Shown here piece after piece: positions 54,684 to 64,000 of a stretch of 64,000 bases of DNA; position 1 is the stretch's first letter; the number at the start of each line of letters is the position of its first letter. Both the position numbers and the translations under genes were made by a program. The notes beneath the pieces are model-generated. The model saw nothing but the letters and a program-made list of their open reading frames with translations. It was not told the origin of the DNA and did not search any database. Source of the stretch: Gulbenkiania mobilis. GTDB taxonomy: Bacteria > Pseudomonadota > Gammaproteobacteria > Burkholderiales > Chromobacteriaceae. Location: positions 434,001-498,000 of the forward strand of contig SMDA01000001.1 of assembly GCA_004346645.1 (NCBI GenBank). The letters are read 5' to 3'.

Positions 54684-54733
54684 GCCCCGTACCGGGGCAC
54701 CCTCCTTCGGCCAACCCGTGCGGGTTGGCCGAA
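54684..54733. terminator. Double hairpin after the 5'-nucleotidase gene, second one from inverted uptake-like words
   Basis: The first hairpin is GCCCCG (54684-54689) with CGGGGC (54693-54698). The second pairs 54706-54718 with 54721-54733 (13 bp) and is made of a full minus-orientation 12-mer (54705-54716) and a plus 11-mer (54723-54733). The order of the arms is opposite to that at 7487 and 38111: here the CCAACC ends face inwards. A run of six T lies 15 bases further on. Confidence 0.65.
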
Positions 54734-54784
54734 ACATTTCTGCCCCCGGTTTTTTCTGGTGGGCCACGGGGGGCTTGACCGCTT

Positions 54785-54793
54785 TGCTACAAT
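54785..54793 (+). promoter_or_regulatory. Possible extended -10 promoter for cysS
   Basis: TGCTACAAT (TG at 54785-54786, TACAAT at 54788-54793) fits an extended -10 element 40 bases before the cysS start. TTGACC at 54775-54780 is too close to act as its -35 box. Confidence 0.35.
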
Positions 54794-54833
54794 ACCAAGT
54801 GTTTTTCTTTTTCCACCCGAGGTGAACGCCGTC

Positions 54834-56207
54834 ATGCTGACCCTGTACAACACGCTTACGCGCCAGAAAGAAGTATTCCAACCGATCGAACCCGGCAAGG
54901 TGCGGATGTACGTGTGTGGCATGACCGTTTACGACCTCTGCCACATCGGCCATGCGCGCATGCTGGCCGCCTTCGACGTCATCTACCGCTGGCTGCGCGA
55001 ATCGGGGTACGACGTGACCTACGTGCGCAACATCACTGACATCGAGGACAAGATCATCAACCGCGCGCTCGAGCGTGGCATCACCCCCGAGCAGCTGGTG
55101 GAAGAAACCATCGCCGACATGCATCAGGATGCCGCCGCGCTGGGCCTGCTGCCGCCCACCCACGAGCCGCGCGCCACGCACCACGTCGAAGGCATGATTC
55201 GGTTGATCGAACAGCTGATCCAAAACGGCAAGGCCTATCCGGCGGCCAATGGCGACGTCTACTACGCTGTGCGCGAGTTCGAGGGCTACGGCAAGCTCTC
55301 CGGCCGCACGCTGGACAAGCTGCGGGCCGGCGAGCGCGTAGAGATCGACCCGAACAAGCGCGATCCGCTCGATTTCGTGCTGTGGAAGGCGGCGAAGCCG
55401 GGCGAACCCGCCTGGGACAGCCCTTGGGGGCCGGGCCGTCCCGGCTGGCACATCGAGTGCTCGGTGATGAGCTGCCACCATCTGGGCGAGCATTTCGACA
55501 TCCATGGGGGTGGCGAGGACCTGCAGTTCCCTCACCATGAGAACGAAATTGCCCAGTCCGAGGGCGCGCACGGCCACAAGTACGTCAACTACTGGCTGCA
55601 CAATGGCTTCATCAACGTGGATGGTGAGAAAATGTCCAAGAGCCTGGGCAACTTCTTCACCATCCGCGACGTGCTGCAACACTTCGACGGCGAGGTGATC
55701 CGCTTCTTCATCGTGCGCAGTCACTATCGCAGTCCGGTCAATTACACCGACACCATCCTGCAGGATGCCAAGCAAGGCCTTACCCGTCTGTACACGGCCC
55801 TGCGCGGCCTTGAGTTGCCGGCGTCTACCGGCATCGACTGGAACCAGCCGATGGCTGCCCGCTTCAAGGCCGCCATGGACGACGACTTCAACACTTCCGA
55901 AGCGGTAGCAGTACTGTTCGAGCTCGCAGGGGAAGTGAACAAGACGCATGACCTGCAGCAGGCACGGCTCCTGAAAGACCTGGCGGGCGTACTAGGGCTC
56001 CTGCAGCGTGATCCCGAAGACTTCCTCCAAGCCGGGGCAGGAGAGGGCGAGCTGTCGGCGCAGGCGATCGAGGCCCTGATTGCCGAACGCAAGGCAGCGC
56101 GGGCCAGCCGCAACTGGGCCGAATCCGACCGCATCCGTGATGCGCTGCTGGCTCAAGGCGTGGTGCTGGAGGATGGCCCGCAGGGTACTACTTGGCGCCG
56201 GGCGTGA
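54834..56207 (+). CDS. cysS: CysRS, cysteinyl-tRNA synthetase
   Basis: Class I synthetase of 457 residues, the normal CysRS length. The zinc-binding Cys is in [10 protein letters not shown], the HIGH motif in CHIGHARM, further zinc ligands in [20 protein letters not shown], and the KMSKS motif in [18 protein letters not shown] precedes the ATG by eight bases. rpmE follows after 113 bases. Confidence 0.97.
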   Translation: MLTLYNTLTRQKEVFQPIEPGKVRMYVCGMTVYDLCHIGHARMLAAFDVIYRWLRESGYDVTYVRNITDIEDKIINRALERGITPEQLVEETIADMHQDAAALGLLPPTHEPRATHHVEGMIRLIEQLIQNGKAYPAANGDVYYAVREFEGYGKLSGRTLDKLRAGERVEIDPNKRDPLDFVLWKAAKPGEPAWDSPWGPGRPGWHIECSVMSCHHLGEHFDIHGGGEDLQFPHHENEIAQSEGAHGHKYVNYWLHNGFINVDGEKMSKSLGNFFTIRDVLQHFDGEVIRFFIVRSHYRSPVNYTDTILQDAKQGLTRLYTALRGLELPASTGIDWNQPMAARFKAAMDDDFNTSEAVAVLFELAGEVNKTHDLQQARLLKDLAGVLGLLQRDPEDFLQAGAGEGELSAQAIEALIAERKAARASRNWAESDRIRDALLAQGVVLEDGPQGTTWRRA

Positions 56208-56320
56208 ACTGCAGGCCGCGCGTTGCGCGGCTTGTCAAGCCTTGTCAAAAGGCGGATAATCCATTGTTTCGCAAGCAGCACAGGCAAAACCCCTGTGCCC
56301 GTTACTCTAAGGAACCGTAA

Positions 56321-56536
56321 ATGAAAACCGATATCCAGCCGGCTTACAAAGACGTGACCGTGGCCTGCTCCTGCGGCAACCAGTTCGTCACCAAGTCCAC
56401 CATGGGCAAGGACAACTTCCACATTGAAGTGTGCTCCCAGTGCCATCCGTTCTACACCGGCAAGCAGAAGATCGTTGACACCGCCGGCCGCGTTGACAAG
56501 TTCAACCAGAAGTTCGGCGGCTTCTTCAAGCGCTGA
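56321..56536 (+). CDS. rpmE: Ribosomal protein bL31 (zinc-binding form)
   Basis: Large-subunit ribosomal protein of 71 residues. It is the C+ type, with the zinc ribbon cysteines Cys16, Cys18, Cys38 and Cys41 (CSC and CSQC). Such forms are usually replaced by a C- paralogue during zinc shortage; no paralogue is in this window. AAGGAA precedes the ATG and a strong terminator follows. Confidence 0.96.
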   Translation: MKTDIQPAYKDVTVACSCGNQFVTKSTMGKDNFHIEVCSQCHPFYTGKQKIVDTAGRVDKFNQKFGGFFKR

Positions 56537-56562
56537 TCCGCGCGCGGACCGCAAGAACACCC

Positions 56563-56587
56563 AAAGGCAGCTTTCGCTGCCTTTTTT
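56563..56587 (+). terminator. Intrinsic terminator after rpmE
   Basis: AAAGGCAGC (56563-56571) pairs with GCTGCCTTT (56576-56584), loop TTTC, followed by more T residues to 56587. Confidence 0.88.
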
Positions 56588-56636
56588 GTTGCCCAGCAGT
56601 TAAGCTTGCCCTGTTTTCCCCGTTTGCCCCGGTTTC

Positions 56637-58283
56637 ATGCTGACCTACTCCCCACACTCCGACCACCATCTTCCCAAGCCCACCGAGAAGCCGTGGCTGC
56701 TGCTACTGCTGTGTTTCATCTGGCTGTGGCCGGGCATCTTCGGCCACGACCCGTGGAAGCCGGACGAGCCCTACGTGCTGGCCGTGGTGGAAACCATGCT
56801 CGACACCGGCAACTGGGTGGTGCCGATGATCGGCGACACCCCTTATCTGGAGGCGCCCCCGCTCTATTACTGGGTGGCGGCTACCTTCGGCTACTGGCTG
56901 GCCCCGGACTGGCTGTCACTGCCGGACGCGGCCCGACTGGCCACCCCCTTTTTCATGGCACTGGGACTCACCTTTGCCGGTGGGGCCGGACGCGAGCTGG
57001 TCGGGCGGCGTCACGGACGCAGCGTAGTAATGATCCTGATCGGCTGCGTGGGGCTGATCGCCACCGGGCACCAGCTCAACACCGCAGTAGCCGCCTTCGC
57101 AGGCTTCGCCGCCGCCTTCTATGCCCTTGCGCTCACCCTGCGTGCGCCGGGCTTGGCCGGCGCATTGCTGGCGCTGGCAACGGTGGCGCTGTTCCTCTCC
57201 TCCAGCCTGCTGGAGGTCGCCTTGGTGTGGATGGTCGCCCTGGTGCTGCCCGCCTTCCGCGCCTGGCGCAGCAACCGCTACCTGATTACTTTGGGCATCG
57301 CGCTCGGCCTCTCGATCCCTGTGTCGCTTTTCTGGCCCTGGATGCTGGGAAGGGCGGCGCCAGCAGTACTGACAGAATGGTGGCAGGTACGCGCGCTGGG
57401 GCCGATCAACGGCTTCGGACGCATCGGTCTTTTCCATGACTTTGGCTACTACGGCCTTGTGTCGCTGTGGTACACCTGGCCTGCTTGGCCGTTGGCCGCT
57501 TGGACGCTGTACCGCAACCGGCGCTTGCAGCGTCCCCTGCTGCAGCTGCCGCTAATGTTCTTTGCCGTGGTGATCGTGCTGCTCACGCTGTCCGACCGGC
57601 AGAGCTCGGAATATGCCCTGCCACTGCTCCTGCCGCTGGCGGTGCTGGGCGCGGTGGAGCTGGATACCCTGCGCCGAGGGGCGGCGTCCTTCCTCAACTG
57701 GTTCGGCCTGATGGCTTTTGGCCTGTTCGGTCTTCTGATCTGGGCGGGCTGGGCGGCGATGAACTTTGGCTGGCCCGAGCGGCTGGCACGCCGCGCCGCC
57801 TACTTTAGCCCGTATTACCAGCCGGAGGTGTCGCTGCTTGCCGCTGGCTGCGCGCTGGTGGCAACCGCCGCCTGGGTGTGGGCGGTAACACGTCGTCACC
57901 TGCGTGGCCGGCAGGCAGTGACCAACTGGGCAGCTGGGATGACGCTTTGCTGGGGCTTGGCGTTAACGTTATGGCTGCCCTGGCTGGACGCCGCAAAGAG
58001 CTACCGGCCGGTGGTGGAGCGGATGATGGCTGTGCTGCCGCGCGAGGCGGAGTGCGTGGCCACCGAGAGCAACAACCAAATTGCCCGCATCAGCTGGGCC
58101 TATTACGGCGACCTGGTGCTGCGTCCCTTTGCGCGCGAAGAGGCGGTGCCTTGTGATTTCCGGCTCGTGGTGCGCAACCGCGCCCAGGGCTTGGCCGAAC
58201 CCGGCTGGACCCTGCTCTGGGAGGGTGCCCGCCCGCGAGAGAAGAACGAGCTGTTCGGGCTCTTGCAGCGCACATCAGGCTGA
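56637..58283 (+). CDS. ArnT/PMT-like membrane glycosyltransferase
   Basis: Integral membrane protein of 548 residues with about 12 hydrophobic segments, from the GT-C superfamily that uses polyprenyl-phosphate sugars. The first periplasmic loop carries the acidic catalytic motif in GHDPWKPDEPYVLAVVETML, followed by GDTPYLEAPPLYYW, both typical of ArnT-like GT83 enzymes. ArnT adds aminoarabinose to lipid A and gives polymyxin resistance, but no other arn gene is near, so another sugar or acceptor is quite possible. It is flanked by terminators on both sides and appears monocistronic. Confidence 0.82.
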   Translation: MLTYSPHSDHHLPKPTEKPWLLLLLCFIWLWPGIFGHDPWKPDEPYVLAVVETMLDTGNWVVPMIGDTPYLEAPPLYYWVAATFGYWLAPDWLSLPDAARLATPFFMALGLTFAGGAGRELVGRRHGRSVVMILIGCVGLIATGHQLNTAVAAFAGFAAAFYALALTLRAPGLAGALLALATVALFLSSSLLEVALVWMVALVLPAFRAWRSNRYLITLGIALGLSIPVSLFWPWMLGRAAPAVLTEWWQVRALGPINGFGRIGLFHDFGYYGLVSLWYTWPAWPLAAWTLYRNRRLQRPLLQLPLMFFAVVIVLLTLSDRQSSEYALPLLLPLAVLGAVELDTLRRGAASFLNWFGLMAFGLFGLLIWAGWAAMNFGWPERLARRAAYFSPYYQPEVSLLAAGCALVATAAWVWAVTRRHLRGRQAVTNWAAGMTLCWGLALTLWLPWLDAAKSYRPVVERMMAVLPREAECVATESNNQIARISWAYYGDLVLRPFAREEAVPCDFRLVVRNRAQGLAEPGWTLLWEGARPREKNELFGLLQRTSG

Positions 58284-58296
58284 CGGCCTCAAACGG

Positions 58297-58324
58297 AAGA
58301 AGCCACCCTACGGGGTGGCTTCTT
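58297..58324. terminator. Bidirectional terminator between the glycosyltransferase gene and aacS
   Basis: AAGAAGCCACCC (58297-58308) pairs perfectly with GGGTGGCTTCTT (58313-58324), loop TACG. It serves the two convergent genes. Confidence 0.85.
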
Positions 58325-58343
58325 TCATGGTCCCTCGACGCTG

Positions 58344-60299
<1,956 letters not shown>

Positions 60300-60359
60300 G
60301 GGTCTCCTCCCGGTCTTGCGCAGGGCAAGCCGCTGATGTCATTGTGAAAAGGCAGTCCG

Positions 60360-61253
60360 TCAGGCGGGGCGGCCCAGCGCATGGGCCACCCGCGAGGCCG
60401 GTGCCCGGCCCAGCGCATCGGCAATGAACCAGGCCGTTGCCACCAGGCGGGAGAGATCAATACCGGTCTCCACGCCCAGCCCGTGAAGCAGGTAGGCTAC
60501 GTCCTCGGTGGCCACGTTGCCGGAAGCGCCCTGCGCATAGGGACAACCGCCCAGTCCGGCCACCGAAGCATCGAAGGTGCGCACGCCTGCGGCATAGGCC
60601 GCATGGATGTTGGCCACGGCCATGCCGTAGGTATCGTGGAAATGTCCGGCCAGCCGCTCTACCGGCACTGTCCGCATCACTGCTTCCAGCATCGCCTGCA
60701 CTTGTCGCGGGGTACCGACGCCGATGGTGTCACCCAGCGACACCTCATAGCAGCCCATGGCGTGAAGCTCCGCGGCCACCTCGGCTACCTTGCGCGGGGC
60801 GACCTCGCCTTCATAAGGACAGCCCACCACGCAGGACACATAGCCCCGCACGCGTATACCAGCCTGTTGCGCCCGGTGCATCACCGATTCGAAGCGCTTC
60901 AGGCTCTCCGAGATGGTGGCGTTGATGTTCTTCTGGCTGAAGGCTTCGCTGGCGGCGCCGAACACGGCGATCTCGCGCACCCCGGCTTCCAGCGCAGCGT
61001 CCAGCCCCCGGTCGTTGGGCACCAGCACCGGGTAGTGCACCGGCCCACCGAGGTCCAGCGTGGCCAGCAGTGCGGCCGTGTCCGCCATCTGGGGCACCCA
61101 CTTGGGCGAGACGAAGGCCCCGGCCTCAATGGTGGACAGGCCGCTTTCGGCTAACCTCTGCACCAACTCCACTTTGGTGGCGAGCGGAATCACGCCCTTT
61201 TCGTTCTGCAGTCCGTCGCGCGGACCCACTTCGACGATTCTTGCCTTGTCCAT
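60360..61253 (-). CDS. mvaB: Hydroxymethylglutaryl-CoA lyase
   Basis: Cleaves HMG-CoA to acetyl-CoA and acetoacetate in leucine breakdown, 297 residues. It has VEVGPRDGLQNEKGVIPLAT at the N-terminus (metal-binding Asp), the catalytic loop GCPYEGEVAP, HFHDTYGMAVANIHAAYAAG (metal-binding histidines) and VAGLGGCPYAQGASGNVATE with the active-site Cys. AGGAA precedes ATG 61253; the longer frame to 61337 overlaps the upstream gene. Called liuE in liu operons. It is followed by aacS. Confidence 0.95.
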   Translation of the reverse strand: MDKARIVEVGPRDGLQNEKGVIPLATKVELVQRLAESGLSTIEAGAFVSPKWVPQMADTAALLATLDLGGPVHYPVLVPNDRGLDAALEAGVREIAVFGAASEAFSQKNINATISESLKRFESVMHRAQQAGIRVRGYVSCVVGCPYEGEVAPRKVAEVAAELHAMGCYEVSLGDTIGVGTPRQVQAMLEAVMRTVPVERLAGHFHDTYGMAVANIHAAYAAGVRTFDASVAGLGGCPYAQGASGNVATEDVAYLLHGLGVETGIDLSRLVATAWFIADALGRAPASRVAHALGRPA

Positions 61254-61266
61254 GCGATGTTCCTGG

Positions 61267-61770
61267 TCAGCGCGGGATGACCGGCTGGTAGATGTCGATC
61301 TGTCGGTCAGGCCGGCCTGGCAGGCAGCGGCCGTCATAACGCTCGAAGACCTCGCGCGGCGCGGCCTGCCACGCCGACGCGGGCAGCCAGTCGCGGTAGA
61401 TTGCCTGCCATGTGTCGACGATGCCTGCCCGGAAGTCGGCGTCGGTGGCAGCGGGAGGTGTGGTGAAGACGGCGTAGGTGGCCGGCGCCAAGATGTAACG
61501 CTCTGCGCCCTCGGGCAGTGGGTGGCCTTCAGGCCACTCCATACCCACCAGATAGTCGAAGCTGCCGGTATAGGGGTCGAAACGGCAGACCACGCCGTAC
61601 TCCGGAGCGGTCTGCGTGCCGAGCGCTGCCAGCAGCGCGGCCCGATGGTGCTGGCTGTAGTGCTGCCAGAAGGCCGGGATGTCGCGCAGGTTGGCCGAAC
61701 CGGCCAGCCCGGTGTGTATGGAAAACCCGGCCAGCGTCATGCCGGGGTGTTCGGTAATCTGCGGAGTCAT
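61267..61770 (-). CDS. GyrI-like / AraC effector-binding domain protein
   Basis: Stand-alone small-molecule-binding domain, 167 residues, without a helix-turn-helix. It begins MTPQITEHPGMTLAGFSIHT and ends PGRPDRQIDIYQPVIPR, both typical of the GyrI-like or AraC_E_bind family (ligand-binding beta domains); the tail DIYQPV is characteristic. It sits between the carboxylase and HMG-CoA lyase genes, 38 and 13 bases away, so it is probably in the same transcript. No role in leucine catabolism is known to me; it may bind a pathway compound. A repeat word is read as SANL at 61689. Confidence 0.75.
   Translation of the reverse strand: MTPQITEHPGMTLAGFSIHTGLAGSANLRDIPAFWQHYSQHHRAALLAALGTQTAPEYGVVCRFDPYTGSFDYLVGMEWPEGHPLPEGAERYILAPATYAVFTTPPAATDADFRAGIVDTWQAIYRDWLPASAWQAAPREVFERYDGRCLPGRPDRQIDIYQPVIPR
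61689..61699 (+). repeat. Uptake-sequence-like 11-mer
   Basis: Copy in the GyrI-like gene, read on the coding strand as SANL. Confidence 0.7.
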
Positions 61771-61808
61771 CGTCTGTATCGTCCTCTGTGCCGGGGGCGT
61801 CCTCGTCC

Positions 61809-63863
61809 TCAATCCGCCTCGAAGTCCACGAGTTCGTCGCCATCGCTCACCTGTTCGCCGGGCGCAAAGTAGAGGGCCTTCACCACACCGTCGGCCGGCG
61901 CGGCGATGGTGTGCTCCATCTTCATCGCTTCCAGAATCAGCAAGGGCGCGCCACGTGCCACCCGCTGACCGGGCTCGGCCATCAGCGCCACCACCCGGCC
62001 GGGCATCGGGGCGCGCAGATGGGCTTCGCCATGGCTGCCGGCCTCGCTGAAAGCATACGGATCCACATGCTCCACCAGCCATCGCTCGCCTTCAGCGAAC
62101 AGCACCCGCTGTGATCCATGCCGTACCCAGGCGGCATTGCGGCGGTGGCCATCGATCACCGCCGTCAGCCGGGTACCTTCGAGCCGGGCCGTGGCCTGCA
62201 GGGTCTGGCCATCCACCTCCAGGGTCAGCGCACCCGGGGTACCGCACAGGACCACCGTATGAGAGTGCTCTCCCTGACGGAAGAGGAAGCGCCGCCTTGC
62301 AGGGCCGTTGAGCCGCCAGCCTGCCAAAGACGCGGCGGCTTCCGGGGTATCCGGACCGCTCGCAAGCGCTTCGGCCAAGGCAAACAGTGCCAGTTCTTCG
62401 GCACCGGGCGCAACGGGTGGTGGCAGCAGGCTGTCCTGGTGACGTGCGATCAGGCCAGTGTCCACATTGCCGCTGGCGAAGTCCGCATTGGCGACGATGC
62501 GACGCAGGAAGCGCAGGTTGGTGGTGACGCCCACTACCTCATAGGCGGCGAGCGCAGCATCCATCTGTTGCAAGGCGGCCTCGCGTGTCTCGCCCCATAC
62601 GATCAGCTTGGCAATCATCGGGTCGTAGAAGGGGCTGATGCTGTCGCCCTGCAGCACCCCGGTGTCCACCCGTACCTGGTCGGACTCCGCCGGAGGCCGC
62701 AAATGCAACAGCGTACCGGTGGCCGGAAGGAAGCCTTTGTCCGGGTCTTCTGCATAGATACGCGCTTCGATGCTGTGCCCGTGGATGGCCAACTGCTGCT
62801 GGGTCAGCGGCAGTGGCTGGCCGGCCGCCACTTTGAGCTGCCAGGCGACCAGGTCCTGCCCGGTGATCATCTCGGTAACGGGGTGCTCCACCTGCAGCCG
62901 GGTATTCATCTCCATGAAGTAGAAGCGGCCGCTGTCCACATCCATGATGAACTCGACGGTGCCGGCTCCGACGTAGCCCACCGCGCGTGCGGCGGCCACG
63001 GCGGCCTCGCCCATGGCGCGGCGGGTTTCGGCTGGCAGGTGCGGGGCAGGGGCCTCCTCCAGCACCTTCTGATGGCGGCGCTGCACCGAGCAGTCGCGTT
63101 CAAACAGGTAGACGCAGTCTCCATACTGATCGGCGAAAACCTGGATTTCCACATGGCGCGGTCGGGTGAGGTATTTCTCGATCAGGACCTTGTCGTCACC
63201 GAAGCTGGCGCGGGCCTCGCGTTGGCAACTGGCTAGCGCTGCTTCGAAATCGGCACTTTTCCCGACGATGCGCATGCCTTTGCCGCCGCCGCCGGCGCTG
63301 GCCTTGATCAGCACCGGATAGCCGATGGCATCTGCCTGCGCCTGCAGGAAGTCCGGTGCCTGCTCGTCGCCGTGGTAGCCGGGCACCAGCGGGACGCGCG
63401 CCTTCTCCATCAAAGCCTTGGCAGCAGACTTGCTGCCCATGGCGGCAATGGCCGACGCAGGCGGGCCAACAAAGGCAATGCCCGCCGCCTCGCAGGCGGC
63501 GGCAAAGTCCTCGTTTTCCGACAGGAAGCCGTAGCCGGGATGGATGGCTTCGGCACCGCTGGCGTGAGCTACCTCCAGGATACGGTCTGCCCGTAGATAG
63601 GATTCGGCTGCCGGTGCGGGACCCAGGTGCCAGGCCTCGTCGGCCAGTTTCACGAAACGTGCATTGGCATCGGCGTCGGAATATACCGCCACGGTGCGCA
63701 GGCCCATCGCACGGGCGGTCTTGATGACGCGGCAGGCAATTTCGCCGCGGTTGGCCACCAACAGCGTGCGGAACATCGGCCGTGCACTCTGTGCGCTGGC
63801 CGGGGGTTCCGGGTTGGCCGAAGCCGCAGCGGAAGCAATCGGGGTCGGGTAGGCGTGCATCAT
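61809..63863 (-). CDS. liuD: Biotin-dependent acyl-CoA carboxylase alpha subunit (methylcrotonyl-CoA type)
   Basis: Carries biotin carboxylase and biotin carrier on one chain, 684 residues. The biotin carboxylase domain begins FRTLLVANRGEIACRVIKTA near residue 31, with ATP-grasp KASAGGGGKGMRIV and RDCSVQRRHQKVLEEAPAP. The C-terminal carrier motif is EAMKMEHT, with the biotinylated Lys near residue 646. Neighbours (enoyl-CoA hydratase upstream, HMG-CoA lyase downstream) indicate 3-methylcrotonyl-CoA carboxylase. The first 29 residues are an Ala-, Pro- and Ser-rich extension that contains a repeat word; the ATG at 63776 is another possible start, but AGGAG fits 63863 and overlaps the upstream stop. 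Confidence 0.9.
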   Translation of the reverse strand: MMHAYPTPIASAAASANPEPPASAQSARPMFRTLLVANRGEIACRVIKTARAMGLRTVAVYSDADANARFVKLADEAWHLGPAPAAESYLRADRILEVAHASGAEAIHPGYGFLSENEDFAAACEAAGIAFVGPPASAIAAMGSKSAAKALMEKARVPLVPGYHGDEQAPDFLQAQADAIGYPVLIKASAGGGGKGMRIVGKSADFEAALASCQREARASFGDDKVLIEKYLTRPRHVEIQVFADQYGDCVYLFERDCSVQRRHQKVLEEAPAPHLPAETRRAMGEAAVAAARAVGYVGAGTVEFIMDVDSGRFYFMEMNTRLQVEHPVTEMITGQDLVAWQLKVAAGQPLPLTQQQLAIHGHSIEARIYAEDPDKGFLPATGTLLHLRPPAESDQVRVDTGVLQGDSISPFYDPMIAKLIVWGETREAALQQMDAALAAYEVVGVTTNLRFLRRIVANADFASGNVDTGLIARHQDSLLPPPVAPGAEELALFALAEALASGPDTPEAAASLAGWRLNGPARRRFLFRQGEHSHTVVLCGTPGALTLEVDGQTLQATARLEGTRLTAVIDGHRRNAAWVRHGSQRVLFAEGERWLVEHVDPYAFSEAGSHGEAHLRAPMPGRVVALMAEPGQRVARGAPLLILEAMKMEHTIAAPADGVVKALYFAPGEQVSDGDELVDFEAD
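63812..63823 (+). repeat. Uptake-sequence-like 12-mer GGTTGGCCGAAG
   Basis: Full copy in the non-conserved N-terminal extension of the carboxylase alpha subunit gene, read on the coding strand as SANP. Confidence 0.75.
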
Positions 63864-64000
63864 CGGTTCTCCTGCCAGGCCGGGGGGCGTTTGTCAAAGA
63901 AGGCAGCCAGCCCCTCGCGCGCCTCGTCGCCGGCGCGAATGGCAGCGATGCGGCCGGCGGTATGCTCCAGCAACGCGTCGTCCCAAGGCGAGCCCTCGCG
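63860..64000 (-). CDS. liuC: Enoyl-CoA hydratase-family protein, C-terminal part (partial)
   Basis: Only the last 46 residues are inside the window; the gene continues beyond its right edge. They read ...LLEHTAGRIAAIRAGDEAREG and end LAAFFDKRPPAWQENR, the usual C-terminus of crotonase-family enzymes. The place directly before the carboxylase alpha subunit, with a four-base overlap, suggests methylglutaconyl-CoA hydratase (LiuC) of leucine catabolism. This frame is open to the window edge. Confidence 0.8.
   Translation of the reverse strand, partial: REGSPWDDALLEHTAGRIAAIRAGDEAREGLAAFFDKRPPAWQENR

Noticed and set aside
54775-54793. TTGACC and TACAAT as a sigma-70 promoter for cysS.
   Set aside because: They are only seven bases apart, far from the usual 16-18. 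Only the extended -10 form is kept, with low confidence.
52902-55949. Very long minus-strand open frame (1015 codons) opposite the 5'-nucleotidase gene and cysS.
   Set aside because: It is a mirror of two well-supported genes in GC-rich DNA, has no recognisable domain, and spans intergenic hairpins. The same applies to long antisense frames opposite uvrB (8299-10050), fliF (13181-15097), flrC (12007-12948) and yebC/fliR (23542-24879).

Overview
The window is a GC-rich bacterial chromosome segment with tightly packed genes. Gene content and protein style point to a motile, Gram-negative betaproteobacterium, most likely of the order Neisseriales: a full fliE-to-fliR flagellar block, ubiquinone hydroxylases, lpxH, an FbpABC iron transporter, an L31 protein with four cysteines and an Acs/ActP acetate system. 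I cannot name the species from sequence alone. No tRNA, rRNA, insertion sequence, prophage or CRISPR array is visible, and no gene-free stretch exceeds 300 bases.

Layout. 1-2013: end of a branched-chain amino acid ABC transporter operon (livM partial, livG, livF). 2045-3583: a YdcF-like envelope protein and a CinA-domain protein. 3612-7454: a Fur-box-controlled iron(III) transporter (fbpA, fbpB, fbpC). 7553-10620: divergent pbpG and uvrB. 10772-12864: a CheB catalytic domain without a receiver, then an FlrC-like sigma-54 activator. 12867-23961: fliE, F, G, H, I, J, K, L, M, N, O, P, Q, R, all on the plus strand. 24037-30861: yebC, a VanZ-like protein, pepP, two ubiquinone-type FAD hydroxylases, dsbC, a TonB-like protein and an acyl-CoA-binding protein. 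30964-36150: acs, actP and a DUF485 gene opposite a LysR regulator. 36232-43271: lactate permease, lpxH, two cyclophilins, a DUF486 membrane protein, a SulP transporter and PPK2. 43381-52942: a LysR/MFS divergent pair, a GhrA-like dehydrogenase, a GNAT acetyltransferase, selO, ygiQ and glnS. 53037-58283: a lipoprotein 5'-nucleotidase, cysS, rpmE and an ArnT-like glycosyltransferase. 58344-64000: a minus-strand leucine/isovalerate catabolic cluster (liuC partial, biotin-dependent carboxylase alpha subunit, a GyrI-like protein, HMG-CoA lyase, acetoacetyl-CoA synthetase).

The most striking signal is not a gene. The 11-mer GGTTGGCCGAA, usually extended to GGTTGGCCGAAG, occurs at least 27 times on the two strands in 64 kb; a rough hand estimate for chance is about 0.05. 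It has no clear strand bias (15 plus, 12 minus). It lies in many unrelated genes, where it is nearly always read as (R/G)LAE or SAN(L/P/R), and between genes, where it repeatedly forms inverted pairs that make terminator stems. This is how DNA uptake sequences of naturally competent Neisseriaceae and Pasteurellaceae behave, but the word is not one of the DUS or USS dialects I know and lacks the CTG core of the Neisseria DUS. I propose it as a candidate new uptake-sequence dialect.

Start codons were chosen from ribosome binding sites and family alignment, so several CDS starts lie inside longer open frames.
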